Source of the DNA: Lysinibacillus sp. B2A1
GTDB taxonomy: Bacteria > Bacillota > Bacilli > Bacillales_A > Planococcaceae
Length of the DNA stretch: 64,000 nt
Direction of reading: 5' to 3'
NCBI GenBank assembly: GCA_002973635.1
Contig: CP027224.1
Coordinates: 2,924,501-2,988,500 of the forward strand
A program made the translations under genes and the position numbers. Shown piece by piece: positions 54,683-63,598 of this stretch. A model generated the notes under the pieces. The model made no database searches and was not told the DNA's origin. It worked only from the letters and a program-made list of their open reading frames with translations. Position 1 is the first letter of the stretch; the number at the start of each line of letters is the position of its first letter.

Positions 54683-55515
54683 CAAGAAAAGGACCGTTAG
54701 CCATTGATTATGAGGCATTATGGCAGGAAGGTATGAAGGATTGGCATGGACAAATGCCTGAAAGAATGGTCGATGATCAGCTGGAAGAGCAATTCTGGGC
54801 ACAATCCATTGCACGTAAAAAAACGGGAAAGACAGATCCCTATGCTGCAAAGATTTTTCAAGAAATAAAAAAGAGTATTCAACCAGAGGACTCTGTATTG
54901 GAAATTGGTCCCGGCTGGGGAAATTATACATTTCCATTTGCGGACTATGTGCAAAGGGTGACGTGTGTTGATAGCTCAGCCAGTATTCTTCGCTATCTTC
55001 AGATTTGTATGCAGGACAAGCAGCATGTTTCTTATATCCATGCAAAATGGGAAAGTCTTGCGGACGATGAGGTAGAGGCTCACGATATTGTGATTGGCGT
55101 CAATTGTTTTTATCGAATGTATGAAATCAAATCGGCACTTCATCATATGAATCGTCTCGCTAAAAAGCGAGCGATAATCGGAATGACAACAGGACCAATT
55201 CAACCCCATTATGAAGTTTTGCATGAAAAATTTGGCTACGAAATTAAGTTCCCACGAAGAGATTATATAGAATTTTTAAATTTGCTTTATGAAATGGACA
55301 TATATGCTGCGTGTAACATCATCCCATTAGAGCGAGTATATGAATATGAAAGCTATGAGCAGCTTGTTACAGCTCAAAGTAAAAAAATATTAAATACTAC
55401 GTTTAATAGAGCACATGTTGAGGAGTCACTCAAGCCCTTTATTGAAGAAAAGAATGGACGTTATTATTATCGCCATGATTTTCATGCGGCACTTGTCTCA
55501 TGGGAGCCAAAATAA
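54679..55515 (+). CDS. SAM-dependent methyltransferase, last gene of the cobalamin operon
   Basis: 278 residues with a class I Rossmann methyltransferase core: motif I VLEIGPGWGNYTFPFA (about residues 74-89), acidic CVDSS after beta 2, and HDIVIGVNCFYRMYEIK for motif IV. The N-terminal 60 residues (IDYEALWQEGMKDWHGQMPE) and C-terminal part do not match the corrin methylases, so it is not one of the eight ring methylations. It is translationally coupled to cobQ (ATGA) and followed by a strong terminator, so it belongs to the operon. The substrate is unknown. Confidence 0.85.
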   Translation: MTRKGPLAIDYEALWQEGMKDWHGQMPERMVDDQLEEQFWAQSIARKKTGKTDPYAAKIFQEIKKSIQPEDSVLEIGPGWGNYTFPFADYVQRVTCVDSSASILRYLQICMQDKQHVSYIHAKWESLADDEVEAHDIVIGVNCFYRMYEIKSALHHMNRLAKKRAIIGMTTGPIQPHYEVLHEKFGYEIKFPRRDYIEFLNLLYEMDIYAACNIIPLERVYEYESYEQLVTAQSKKILNTTFNRAHVEESLKPFIEEKNGRYYYRHDFHAALVSWEPK

Positions 55516-55520
55516 TGATC

Positions 55521-55557
55521 AAACCTTTGGAGAAAGCTTGTCACCAAAGGTTTTTCT
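55521..55557 (+). terminator. Terminator of the cobalamin operon
   Basis: AAACCTTTGG (55521-55530) pairs perfectly with CCAAAGGTTT (55544-55553), then TTCTT, six bases after the methyltransferase stop. Confidence 0.88.
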
Positions 55558-55612
55558 TATTGTTAACAATAAGGTACAATAAAGTGATAGACATAGAAGT
55601 GAGGTGGCATAT

Positions 55613-56545
55613 GTGCAACTACATTTTTTAGGAACAGGCGCAGGAATGCCTTCAAAGGAACGAAACACAAGTGCCCTGATGGTTAAACTTTTGGATGAGA
55701 TAGGAGAAATGTGGCTGTTTGATTGCGGAGAGGCGACCCAGCATCAAATTTTGCATACTCCTCTAAAACCTCGTAAAGTTACGAAAATTTTTATTACACA
55801 TTTACATGGTGATCATATTTTAGGTTTACCAGGCTTTCTAAGCTCTCGTTCATTTCAGGGCGGAGATGAGCCATTAACAATATTTGGTCCAAAGGGTTTA
55901 CAGCAATGGATTGAGCAAACCTTTGCCTTATCAAAGACTCATTTAACGTATGACATACAGTTTATTGAAGTACATGAAGGTGTAATTTATGAGGATGCAC
56001 ATTTTAAGGTGAGTGCAGGGGAACTTCAACATGTTGTTCCATGCTTCGGCTATCGGGTTGAACAAAAAGATTTGCCTGGTGAGCTGTTAATGGAAAAAGT
56101 GCAGGCTTTTGGAGTTCCCAAAGGTCCATTACTAGGACAATTAAAAAATGGGAAAGATGTGGAGCTCGATAATGGCACAATTATTCATGCGAAAGATGTT
56201 GTCTCTCCACCCAAAAAAGGCTTTACGCTGACTATTTTAGGCGATACTAAATATTGTCAGGAGTCAGTTTTATTAGCAAATAATGCTGATATTATTATTC
56301 ATGAAGCTACGTTTGATGGCACTACATCGGATTTAGCGGCCAGCTATGGACATTCCACGAACGTTGAGGCAGCAAAGGTAGCACAGCAGGCAGATGCAAA
56401 ATTTTTATTATTGAACCATTTGAGTGCACGTTTTATGCCGTATGATTTACCAATTTTTTTAGCAGAAGCACAGGCAATTTTCCCTCAAACTGCTCTTACA
56501 TCTGACCAAGAAGTGTTTACATGGCATAATAATAAATTATTTTGA
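55613..56545 (+). CDS. rnz: Ribonuclease Z
   Basis: 310 residues, a metallo-beta-lactamase-fold endonuclease that removes tRNA 3' trailers. The zinc motif HLHGDH occupies His63, His65, Asp67 and His68, the canonical positions; the N-terminus MQLHFLGTGAGMPSKERNTS and the exosite region GELLMEKVQAFGVPKGPLLG are family-typical. GTG 55613 is chosen because GAGGTGG lies five bases before it and the product then starts MQLHFLG, like other RNase Z proteins; the GTG at 55604 is three codons longer. Confidence 0.96.
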   Translation: MQLHFLGTGAGMPSKERNTSALMVKLLDEIGEMWLFDCGEATQHQILHTPLKPRKVTKIFITHLHGDHILGLPGFLSSRSFQGGDEPLTIFGPKGLQQWIEQTFALSKTHLTYDIQFIEVHEGVIYEDAHFKVSAGELQHVVPCFGYRVEQKDLPGELLMEKVQAFGVPKGPLLGQLKNGKDVELDNGTIIHAKDVVSPPKKGFTLTILGDTKYCQESVLLANNADIIIHEATFDGTTSDLAASYGHSTNVEAAKVAQQADAKFLLLNHLSARFMPYDLPIFLAEAQAIFPQTALTSDQEVFTWHNNKLF

Positions 56546-56563
56546 TATAACAAAATTATTGGG

Positions 56564-56604
56564 AAGCACCTTTTGAATGAAGTTTCATTTAGAGGTGCTT
56601 TTTA
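56564..56604 (+). terminator. Intrinsic terminator of rnz
   Basis: AAGCACC (56564-56570) with GGTGCTT (56594-56600), extended by TGAATGAA/TTCATTTA pairing, then TTTT. The rest of the 364-bp gap to 56909 is AT-rich, with nothing recognised. Confidence 0.85.
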
Positions 56605-56909
56605 ATATTTATAATTATAAATATAGGTAAAAGCTCATGCTTAATCTTTTTGTTAAGTTACTTCCAATAGCTCAAAAATAACAATCTAATAGAATTTATC
56701 ACTTTTATGAAATATTTAGCTCTGTTAAAAAAATAGACCAAACTATTTAGATTTTTTCATGGCTTAAAAATCGGACTATTTATTACAAAATTGTGACATT
56801 TTATTTTCCCTATAAAATTATTATTCTAGATTTAATAAAAAATTAATGAAACCGTTTGAATTGATATTGTATGATGAAATGGAAATAATCGTATGTTTTT
56901 GGGGGATTT

Positions 56910-58910
56910 ATGGATATGCGGAAATCTATGAAATGGAAAATGCTACTAGAAATTATGGGTATTGTTGTCGTAATAATTGGTGCTTTTTCTATTTATATTT
57001 ATCAGGCAACATACAAAAGTGTAAAAAGCAATGGGGAGGCGCTTGCAAGTTCTATCGTTATGGGAATTGAGGGTGCTATTCAATCAAGAGAAAAAGCTGA
57101 AGAAATCATGGAAAAGGAAATGATTGCTGAGTCAGTCATGGCCTCCTATATTATTGATCAAGGGGCTACATATGAAGATTTAAAGGCTATTGCTGAGCGG
57201 GGAGGCATAGATGAAATATGGAGTACGGATGATAAAGGAAATACAACTGTTACCTCTGTGGCACCAACAGTTGACTTTAACTTCGGCTCTGATCCAAACG
57301 GACAAGCAGCAGAATATATGCAGCTTTTAGATGGTCGTGCAAAAGAAATTGTACAAAAGGCGCAAGTTCGTGATGTGGATGATGAATTCTTTAAATTCGT
57401 AGGTGTAAGCAGTTGGAATCCAGCAACCCCACAAATTATACAAGTTGCACGGCATGGGCAGCAATTATTAGATTTAGAGGCAAGTATTGGAAGTGAGTAT
57501 TATATAAACGAATTAAATAAATATTTATCCTCTACCGTTCTATTTGCAGCTATTGTGGATGACAAAGGTGAGACAATAACAGCAACGGCGGATAAAAATC
57601 TTGAATCCATTGGCTTCTCACCCGCACAATTTTCATCAACAGATGCTACGGAGTTTTCAGGCAAATATGATGGTACTCGTGTGACACAATATGTGAAGCC
57701 TCTTTCAAATGGCACCTACTTAGCTGTTGTTGTTTCTAATGTTGTACTATCACATATTTTAATGGGGACAATTGTTGCTTCACTTATCGTTGTATGTGTT
57801 ATTTTCTTAACAACAGGTATATCCATTTCAAGGCAGGTTACCCGAATTTTAAGTGTTCGTAACTCATTAGAAGAAATTAGCAAAGGTGAAGCCGATTTAA
57901 CCAAACGTATCAACGTCAAAGCTAAAGATGAAATAGGTCAGTTAGTAGCATCTTGTAACGGTATGATGGAAAATTTCCAACTGATTATGAGAGACTTAAA
58001 GCAGGAGGCAAGCCAAATTAAAGAGGCTACATACATAATTCAAGAGAATGCCTATCAGACACTTAATTCATCAGAAACGATACAGGAAGAATCTAGTCAG
58101 GTTGCTCAAGCCTCGTTTCATCAGCAAAAAAATACCGAAGATAGTGCCCATTCTATGGAGGAATTGGCACGGAGTATACAGCATATTTCAGAATCAATCA
58201 CTGAAATATCTACTATTTCTCGTAATACGGAAGAAAATGCGAGTAATGGCTTGCAAATAATGAATAATCTCCAAAATCAATTAGTTCAAATCCATGATAA
58301 AACAAATCTATCTGTTGAGAGTACGCATGAATTAGAAAAATTATCAGGCATGATTGGTGAATTTACAAATGTTATTACTGGCATTTCAGACCAAACAAAC
58401 TTATTAGCTCTAAATGCGTCTATTGAGGCAGCACGTGCTGGAGATGCAGGTAAAGGATTTGCGGTAGTGGCAGAAGAGGTACGAAAATTGGCTGAGGATT
58501 CAAAAGTAGCAGCTGATCGAATATCTGAGGTCGTGATAAATGTTCAAAGGGAGACAGCTAATATTGTAACTATCATCCATTCAACTGCAGAGGTTTTACA
58601 GGCTGGACGGGACATTGTCCATGAAGTGCAGCATTCTTTTGAGGGTATTACGAATGATGTACAAGTTTTAGCGGAACAGGTAGATTTAGTTTCTAGTTCT
58701 ACTGAGGAAATTGCAGCAAGTACAGAGGAAGTAACGGCTACGATGGAAGACGTTTCATTACTGGCAAAACAGACTTCTGAAAGCGTTGATGCAGTTGCTC
58801 AAAAGGCTAAAGTTCAAACTACAAGCATGAATGAAATGACAACGATTATCGATAGGCTAAATACAACAGCAGAGAATCTACAACATTCAGCAGGAAGATA
58901 TAAGGTTTAA
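56910..58910 (+). CDS. Methyl-accepting chemotaxis protein
   Basis: 666 residues. Helix 1 lies at about 11-31 ([20 protein letters not shown]). A large extracellular sensor of about 250 residues follows, probably Cache-type, with [20 protein letters not shown] and [20 protein letters not shown] suggesting two PAS-like lobes. Helix 2 is at about 283-305, HAMP at about 306-360, and the signalling domain carries [20 protein letters not shown] near residue 495. ATG 56910 follows GGGGG at 56901-56905; ATG 56916 is an alternative. The sensor differs from that of the first chemoreceptor (1665-3380), so the two probably detect different ligands. Confidence 0.95.
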   Translation: MDMRKSMKWKMLLEIMGIVVVIIGAFSIYIYQATYKSVKSNGEALASSIVMGIEGAIQSREKAEEIMEKEMIAESVMASYIIDQGATYEDLKAIAERGGIDEIWSTDDKGNTTVTSVAPTVDFNFGSDPNGQAAEYMQLLDGRAKEIVQKAQVRDVDDEFFKFVGVSSWNPATPQIIQVARHGQQLLDLEASIGSEYYINELNKYLSSTVLFAAIVDDKGETITATADKNLESIGFSPAQFSSTDATEFSGKYDGTRVTQYVKPLSNGTYLAVVVSNVVLSHILMGTIVASLIVVCVIFLTTGISISRQVTRILSVRNSLEEISKGEADLTKRINVKAKDEIGQLVASCNGMMENFQLIMRDLKQEASQIKEATYIIQENAYQTLNSSETIQEESSQVAQASFHQQKNTEDSAHSMEELARSIQHISESITEISTISRNTEENASNGLQIMNNLQNQLVQIHDKTNLSVESTHELEKLSGMIGEFTNVITGISDQTNLLALNASIEAARAGDAGKGFAVVAEEVRKLAEDSKVAADRISEVVINVQRETANIVTIIHSTAEVLQAGRDIVHEVQHSFEGITNDVQVLAEQVDLVSSSTEEIAASTEEVTATMEDVSLLAKQTSESVDAVAQKAKVQTTSMNEMTTIIDRLNTTAENLQHSAGRYKV

Positions 58911-58999
58911 AATAACTGACAAACATTTGGTATAAACAAGAAATATAGTGAAGTTAATAGATGATTTTCGTATAATGAAGTGAAAGGGGAGTGGTTTAT

Positions 59000-59230
59000 A
59001 TGAATCAGCAAAAAATGCCACCAGCACTTTTACGATTAATCGTTATTTTTCCAAATGTGCTGAGCTATTTATTACTAATTGGCCTTATCATTTTTGTTTT
59101 TACAAATTATGAAACATTAAAAGCTACGGATAATTTAACAGTTTGGCTTATTTTTATTGTAGTGCTTGCACCTGCTGCAGCCTACACTACCTTTAGTATT
59201 GTGAAGAAAATTCGTGCAGGACATATGTAA
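59000..59230 (+). CDS. Small two-helix membrane protein
   Basis: 76 residues with two membrane helices (LLRLIVIFPNVLSYLLLIGL running into IIFVF, and LTVWLIFIVVLAPAAAYTTF) and basic ends. ATG 59000 has AAGGGGAG eight bases upstream; a GTG at 58991 overlaps that region. It follows the chemoreceptor gene by 90 bp. Family unknown to me; the ribosome site and helix pattern support a real gene. Confidence 0.75.
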   Translation: MNQQKMPPALLRLIVIFPNVLSYLLLIGLIIFVFTNYETLKATDNLTVWLIFIVVLAPAAAYTTFSIVKKIRAGHM

Positions 59231-59328
59231 ATGCAATCACGTGTCATTGTTTAATTGGCGAACGACACGTGATTTTTCTTTTGCTATACTAGTAAATGAA
59301 AAACTTAGGTATTAATGGAGGAGGTCAA

Positions 59329-60723
59329 ATGAAAAAATACAGTCTAGCGCTGCTCATTCTTGTTGTCTTCTTTATTACTCCAAGCAAATCCAATGCGCAA
59401 GTTAACTGGGATGGAGCAGAAATCGTAAAGGGACAAACAGGAAAAATGACATTTTCAAAGGATGTTAAAGTCTATAAGAAAAATTCTAACGGTACTTACA
59501 GCTCTATGACTGTTAAACGAAATAATTTTTTCCGTGTCTATAATATTGAAAAATATGACCAAAAAACGTTCTATTGGATGAGCTCAGGCTACCGCGTTCA
59601 AGCAACAGATTTAGTCATTTTTAAGGAAGTGCCTACAGAAATCCGCTCTTCTTTTTATAACAATCCCGCTTATATTGTTAGCAATCATCAAGGAACAAAA
59701 GCCTATTTTGAAGAAAAATACCCAATGATAGATTTAGCATATGGACAGCATTTACTGAATGAGCATGTACCAAGAAATTATTCTGCAGAGGTCTATTTTG
59801 ACAAGGGGAAATTAAATTACTTTTATAGTTTAGAAGAAGGAAATGGAGTAAATGGTGCTGTTGATGGTACCGATATTAGAATTGTAGAAACAACGACAAG
59901 AGATAAAGGCTATTATGCAGTAACAACAGATACACAATTGCTAATTGGTCCAATGAATGGTGCTAGAGCAATCGAATGGAATCCACCGTCTACATTAAAT
60001 GATTTATATTCCCTGAAAAAAATGTTTACTTATCCAACGGGATCTGCTTTCCAATCTTTAGGGATAGAGGTTAACGGTTATCTTCAGGTACAATCCATGA
60101 CAGGGGAAAGAGGCTATATGCCAGCAAAACTATTAAAGCCTGTGAATAATCAAGGCAAACGTTATATCCGCTATGGTGTTATTGCTAAAGGTATAGATCA
60201 TTCTCAACAGGTAGAGCTGAAACGATTTGATGAAGTATCGTTCTATACAGAAAATGAATATAGCGCATTAATCGCAGTTAACGGAAAAATGTATACCGTT
60301 CCTAAAAATGTGCTAGCCATAAAAATGCCGAATGAATCTCCAGTGATTACGTCCTTTTTACCAAATGAGAGGCTACAAAAGCTAGAATATCAGAATATTG
60401 CAGGAAATAGAGTCTATAAAAGAAATGCCAATAATCACTTTGAATCAGGGGATTACTACATTACGTATCATGAAACAGATCAAGCCTTTAATTTTGAAAT
60501 GGATGGGGTCAAATACTCTTTTACAAAGCCTTTAAAGGAAGGGGCAATCATTACTCGCTTAAGCGGAACGGCTCAAGATCAAGGATATGTACGTGCCATT
60601 CATTACTCGCTCACTACACAAGCAGGGACCTTTGAAAATATAGTTGAAACATCCTTTGGTCAGTTTTTTGCACCAGGCTATGGATTACTAGCAAACATTA
60701 ATGATCGACTAATATCTTTTTAA
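59329..60723 (+). CDS. Secreted protein of unknown function
   Basis: 464 residues with a clear Sec signal peptide (KKYSLALLILVVFFITPSKS, probably cleaved after SNA). The mature part is beta-rich, with segments that look like SH3-type surface repeats (VKVYKKNSNGTYSSMTVKRN, YWMSSGYRVQATDLVIFKEV and GYLQVQSMTGERGYMPAKLL), suggesting a cell-wall-associated role. No catalytic domain or anchoring motif (LPXTG, SLH) was seen. ATG 59329 has GGAGGAGGT just upstream; the frame from 59296 would include it. Confidence 0.75.
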   Translation: MKKYSLALLILVVFFITPSKSNAQVNWDGAEIVKGQTGKMTFSKDVKVYKKNSNGTYSSMTVKRNNFFRVYNIEKYDQKTFYWMSSGYRVQATDLVIFKEVPTEIRSSFYNNPAYIVSNHQGTKAYFEEKYPMIDLAYGQHLLNEHVPRNYSAEVYFDKGKLNYFYSLEEGNGVNGAVDGTDIRIVETTTRDKGYYAVTTDTQLLIGPMNGARAIEWNPPSTLNDLYSLKKMFTYPTGSAFQSLGIEVNGYLQVQSMTGERGYMPAKLLKPVNNQGKRYIRYGVIAKGIDHSQQVELKRFDEVSFYTENEYSALIAVNGKMYTVPKNVLAIKMPNESPVITSFLPNERLQKLEYQNIAGNRVYKRNANNHFESGDYYITYHETDQAFNFEMDGVKYSFTKPLKEGAIITRLSGTAQDQGYVRAIHYSLTTQAGTFENIVETSFGQFFAPGYGLLANINDRLISF

Positions 60724-60732
60724 AAGCTGAAG

Positions 60733-60770
60733 GGTAGTTTCTTGGTTACATAACAAGAAACTGCCTTTTC
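60733..60770 (+). terminator. Intrinsic terminator
   Basis: GGTAGTTTCTTG (60733-60744) with CAAGAAACTGCC (60754-60765), one mismatch, then TTTT, ten bases after the secreted-protein stop. Confidence 0.85.
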
Positions 60771-60842
60771 TTTGTTATGAGCGAATAAAAATAATCTATC
60801 TAGAGAAACTAAAAAAGATATTTGAAAGTGAGGTATGCTATT

Positions 60843-61461
60843 ATGGATCCAATAAATTGTGATTTTTCACCAATGAAACAAACATTAAAAGATGAGCTTT
60901 TGCAGGTCATCGTTACATTACAGCAAAGTGTAGAAGCCATGGATATAGATACAAATTGTCTGCTTGGGAATTTTGAAAAGATTAAAGAGAAATTTATTAC
61001 GATTGAAATGAAAGCAGCAACGTTTTATTTAAATTGCTATCTTTCTCCGTTTACTGAAAAATATCCGGAGCTTTCACATTGTGTTCAGAATATGTCTATG
61101 CGAAGACATGGAGGATTAATTGTTATTGAACGAGAAGACTCCTTAAAATCACTTATACAGCCCGGGTTCATATAGGGGCCGAGTTAACCCATTCTTTATT
61201 AGAAACTATTTTCTTTCCAGGAAACCCTCTACATGATGGCGCTGTTTTAGTAAACCAAAATCTAATTGAATCGGCGGCAAATGTCTTACCACTATCAGAA
61301 CGTTATATGGGGAGAAGAAATTAGGAACAAGGCATCGAGCAGCATTAGGATTAAGTGAAGTAAGTGATGCATTAATTATGGTGGTATCTGAAGAAACGGG
61401 AAGGATTTCATTTGCTTTTAAAGGTAATTTATATCCGATTACCACACATGGCATTATATAG
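60843..61461 (+). pseudogene. cdaS: Diadenylate cyclase CdaS, with two frameshifts
   Basis: Three successive frames together read as one CdaS-type c-di-AMP synthase. The first gives an N-terminal helical region and MSMRRHGGLIVIEREDSLKS to QPG at about 61166. The second gives HIGAELTHSLLETIFFPGNP and the catalytic LHDGAVLV, to MGRR at about 61317. The third gives LGTRHRAALGLSEVSDALIM (the RHR motif) to a stop at 61461. One extra base at CCCGGG (61161-61166) and one at the AAA run 61318-61320 restore a 206-residue protein, matching the length of Bacillus CdaS, the sporulation-linked enzyme. ATG 60843 follows GTGAGGT. As read, no functional DAC domain is made. Confidence 0.85.
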
Positions 61462-61482
61462 TGTGAGCTTCACACTGAATTT

Positions 61483-61500
61483 TATCTTGAATTCGAGATA
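61483..61500. promoter_or_regulatory. MhqR-like operator
   Basis: TATCTTGAATTCGAGATA is an 18-bp palindrome with one mismatched pair. It closely matches the MhqR box known from Bacillus subtilis (core ATCTcgaAtTCgAGAT) and lies 60 bp upstream of a MarR/MhqR-like gene. Confidence 0.75.
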
Positions 61501-61506
61501 TTTTTC

Positions 61507-61538
61507 TTGCTTGTTTATCACTTGCGTGGTAAAGTGAT
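61507..61538 (+). promoter_or_regulatory. Promoter with overlapping ATCACTT inverted repeat
   Basis: TTGCTT (61507-61512) and TAAAGT (61530-61535) are 17 bp apart. ATCACTT (61517-61523) and AAGTGAT (61532-61538) form an inverted repeat across the spacer and -10. A related repeat sits upstream of the next gene (62017-62037), so this is probably a second operator type. Confidence 0.6.
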
Positions 61539-61559
61539 GATTGAAAGGAGGATGAAGCG

Positions 61560-62003
61560 ATGCGAAAACATACACTTGGGTCACTGACTTGGATTAGAAT
61601 GATGCGCTTTACAACACAAAGTAATCAGCTATCTAATGAATTTTTAAAGAGATTTGATTTAACAACTGCTCAGTTCGATGTTCTTATTCAAATCAAGACT
61701 TATGCACCGATTACACAATCACAATTGGCAGAGAAAGTAACCGTCACGCAAGGCGGGATGTCTCGAATGCTTGCGAGACTTGAAAAAGAAGGACTTATTG
61801 AACGCAAGCAAAGTTGGAAAACGAAAACAATTTCATTAACTGCAAAAGGCGAGCAATTGATTGATGCTGCGACACCAAGTCAGCTACACTTTCAATCCTC
61901 ATTTTTTGAAGAGGTATTAACAGAAGAAGAAATGAAATCTTTATATACACTTATGTCTAAGCTTGAAAAGTATAGTCGTGAAAAAAAATTACCGCCGCTG
62001 TGA
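61560..62003 (+). CDS. MarR-family regulator (MhqR-like)
   Basis: 147 residues, a MarR winged helix with [20 protein letters not shown] (recognition helix) and [20 protein letters not shown] (wing). Length, the downstream ring-cleaving dioxygenase gene and the upstream MhqR-type palindrome all point to an MhqR orthologue, the repressor of quinone/diamide-response genes in Bacillus. Unlike many MarR wings, the D-x-R-x2-R segment is not conserved ([10 protein letters not shown]). ATG 61560 follows AAAGGAGG. The next gene starts 54 bp downstream with its own inverted repeat. Confidence 0.85.
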   Translation: MRKHTLGSLTWIRMMRFTTQSNQLSNEFLKRFDLTTAQFDVLIQIKTYAPITQSQLAEKVTVTQGGMSRMLARLEKEGLIERKQSWKTKTISLTAKGEQLIDAATPSQLHFQSSFFEEVLTEEEMKSLYTLMSKLEKYSREKKLPPL

Positions 62004-62016
62004 TTTTTTTTAGATT

Positions 62017-62037
62017 ATCACTTGCTTAGTCAAGTGA
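62017..62037 (+). promoter_or_regulatory. ATCACTTG inverted repeat between the MarR and dioxygenase genes
   Basis: TCACTTG (62018-62024) and CAAGTGA (62031-62037) are perfect arms around CTTAGT. The left half TTATCACTTGC is identical to that at the marR promoter, suggesting the same regulator binds both. Confidence 0.6.
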
Positions 62038-62057
62038 AAACGAGGAGGAAATGAATC

Positions 62058-62999
62058 ATGAACAAATTAAGTGGACACCACCATATATCCATGCTAACGA
62101 AAAATGGCAAAAGCAATAATAATTTCTATACAAAAATTCTAGGTTTACGTCGAGTGAAAAAGACAGTGAATCAGGATTCGCCATCGATGTATCACTTATT
62201 TTATGGAGATTTAACAGGAGCAGCAGGTACTGAATTAACATTTTTTGAGATGCCTGTCGCAGGACGTACAGTTCGAGGCACAAATGCCATTACTCGCATT
62301 GGCCTACTTGTGCCAAGCTATGCTAGTTTGCAATATTGGCAAGAACGTTTTCAACAGTTAGAGGTCAAACACAGTGATATTGCAACCTATGCAGGAAAAG
62401 ATGCATTGTTTTTTGAAGATCATGAAGGCTTACGGATGGTGCTTTTAAACCATCATGGTCACGAAACACCAGCCCATTGGCAGACTTGGGATGGCACTGA
62501 AATTCCTGAAGAGCATCGTATTCTAGGAATGGGTACGGTTGAAATAACAGTTCGTTACTTACAAAGAACGGTGAATTTATTAAAGAATTTATTTGGTTAT
62601 ACAGTTATTACAGATGATGAAAAAGAGGTAGTGCTGCAATCCATTGCAGGTGAAGTACTAGGTGAATTTATTGTCAAGGAATTAGAAGGACCAAGTGAAA
62701 AACCAGGACGAGGTAGCATTCATCACCTTGCATTACGTGTGGAGACAGTCGAAGAATTACAGGAATGGGATGTCAAAATTAAGGAGCAAGGCTTTGATAG
62801 TACGGGTGTTGTGGATCGTTATTATTTCCAAAGTCTTTACTTTAGAGATCGCAATGGTATTTTATTTGAAATGGCTACAGACGGTCCAGGATTTACAGTT
62901 GATTCAGCAGTAGAGGATCTTGGCAAGGAGCTTGATCTTCCACCATTTTTAGAAGAAAAACGCGCAGAAATAGAAGCTATTCTAGAACCATTAGAGTAA
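62058..62999 (+). CDS. Ring-cleaving dioxygenase (MhqO/MhqA-like, VOC fold)
   Basis: 313 residues made of two glyoxalase/VOC modules. Metal ligands are likely in SGHHHISMLT (N-terminal His), GRGSIHHLALRVE (second module His) and ILFEMATDGPGF (Glu). It matches the extradiol dioxygenase group that includes Bacillus MhqA/MhqO, which degrade hydroquinone-type compounds. ATG 62058 has GAGGAGG upstream. With the MarR gene it forms an MhqR-type quinone-detoxification module; the MhqN/MhqD/MhqE partners are not present here. Confidence 0.9.
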   Translation: MNKLSGHHHISMLTKNGKSNNNFYTKILGLRRVKKTVNQDSPSMYHLFYGDLTGAAGTELTFFEMPVAGRTVRGTNAITRIGLLVPSYASLQYWQERFQQLEVKHSDIATYAGKDALFFEDHEGLRMVLLNHHGHETPAHWQTWDGTEIPEEHRILGMGTVEITVRYLQRTVNLLKNLFGYTVITDDEKEVVLQSIAGEVLGEFIVKELEGPSEKPGRGSIHHLALRVETVEELQEWDVKIKEQGFDSTGVVDRYYFQSLYFRDRNGILFEMATDGPGFTVDSAVEDLGKELDLPPFLEEKRAEIEAILEPLE

Positions 63000-63034
63000 T
63001 AATGTGTTTGATAATGCCTATATATAGCGGTTTG

Positions 63035-63069
63035 AGTGGGGGTTAGTTATGAACTAGCCCCACTTTTTT
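63035..63069 (+). terminator. Intrinsic terminator of the dioxygenase gene
   Basis: AGTGGGGGTTAGT (63035-63047) pairs with ACTAGCCCCACT (63053-63064) with one mismatch or bulge, then TTTTTT. Confidence 0.85.
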
Positions 63070-63295
63070 GTTATAACCTTTCTATTTAGTTTAACTATTG
63101 AATGTTCCAAACAATTAAGTGTATGATGGGGTGGTGTATATTCTAGAAATTTTGACCTGTGACTGATTTGATCTTAATACAATTGGAGGATAATAGGTTA
63201 TTTTCATTATTTTAAGACCAACTTTTTACAAAGTATTAGATGACTGATTTTTAAAAATTTGAGTTTTCGAAATTAAAATTTAAATTTGATAGATA

Positions 63296-63340
63296 AGAAT
63301 CCGCTTTGAACAAATTTTTTTCAAAATGGATTCTTTTTCT
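63296..63340 (+). terminator. Orphan terminator-like hairpin in a gene-free stretch
   Basis: AGAATCCGCTTTGAA (63296-63310) and TTCAAAATGGATTCT (63320-63334) pair except for three central bases, followed by TTTTTC. No gene lies directly upstream on the plus strand. The whole stretch 63070-63540 contains no supportable gene. Confidence 0.5.
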
Positions 63341-63544
63341 TTATTGTATGAAACTAGTTTAAGAAGGTGCTTTTTATCAAACTTTATTTTAAAGCTACTG
63401 TGTACTGAAAGCAGATTTAATAGCTGTAGTTTTGATCAAATTACAATGGATAGTTTACCAGAAGAATAAAACTTTAAATTCGAAGCCTAATAAGAAAATG
63501 GTCATTATTAAGCAATTAAGGTTTACATAATAACTGAAAAAAAA

Positions 63545-63580
63545 GCATTAACCGAAAGGATAAATCCTTATCGTTAATGC
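63545..63580 (-). terminator. Intrinsic terminator of the right-edge gene
   Basis: GCATTAAC (63545-63552) and GTTAATGC (63573-63580) pair, with further AAGGAT/ATCCTT pairing inside. On the minus strand a run of T (complement of 63537-63544) follows. Confidence 0.8.
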
Positions 63581-63598
63581 CTTTTATTTTCACTTAGC

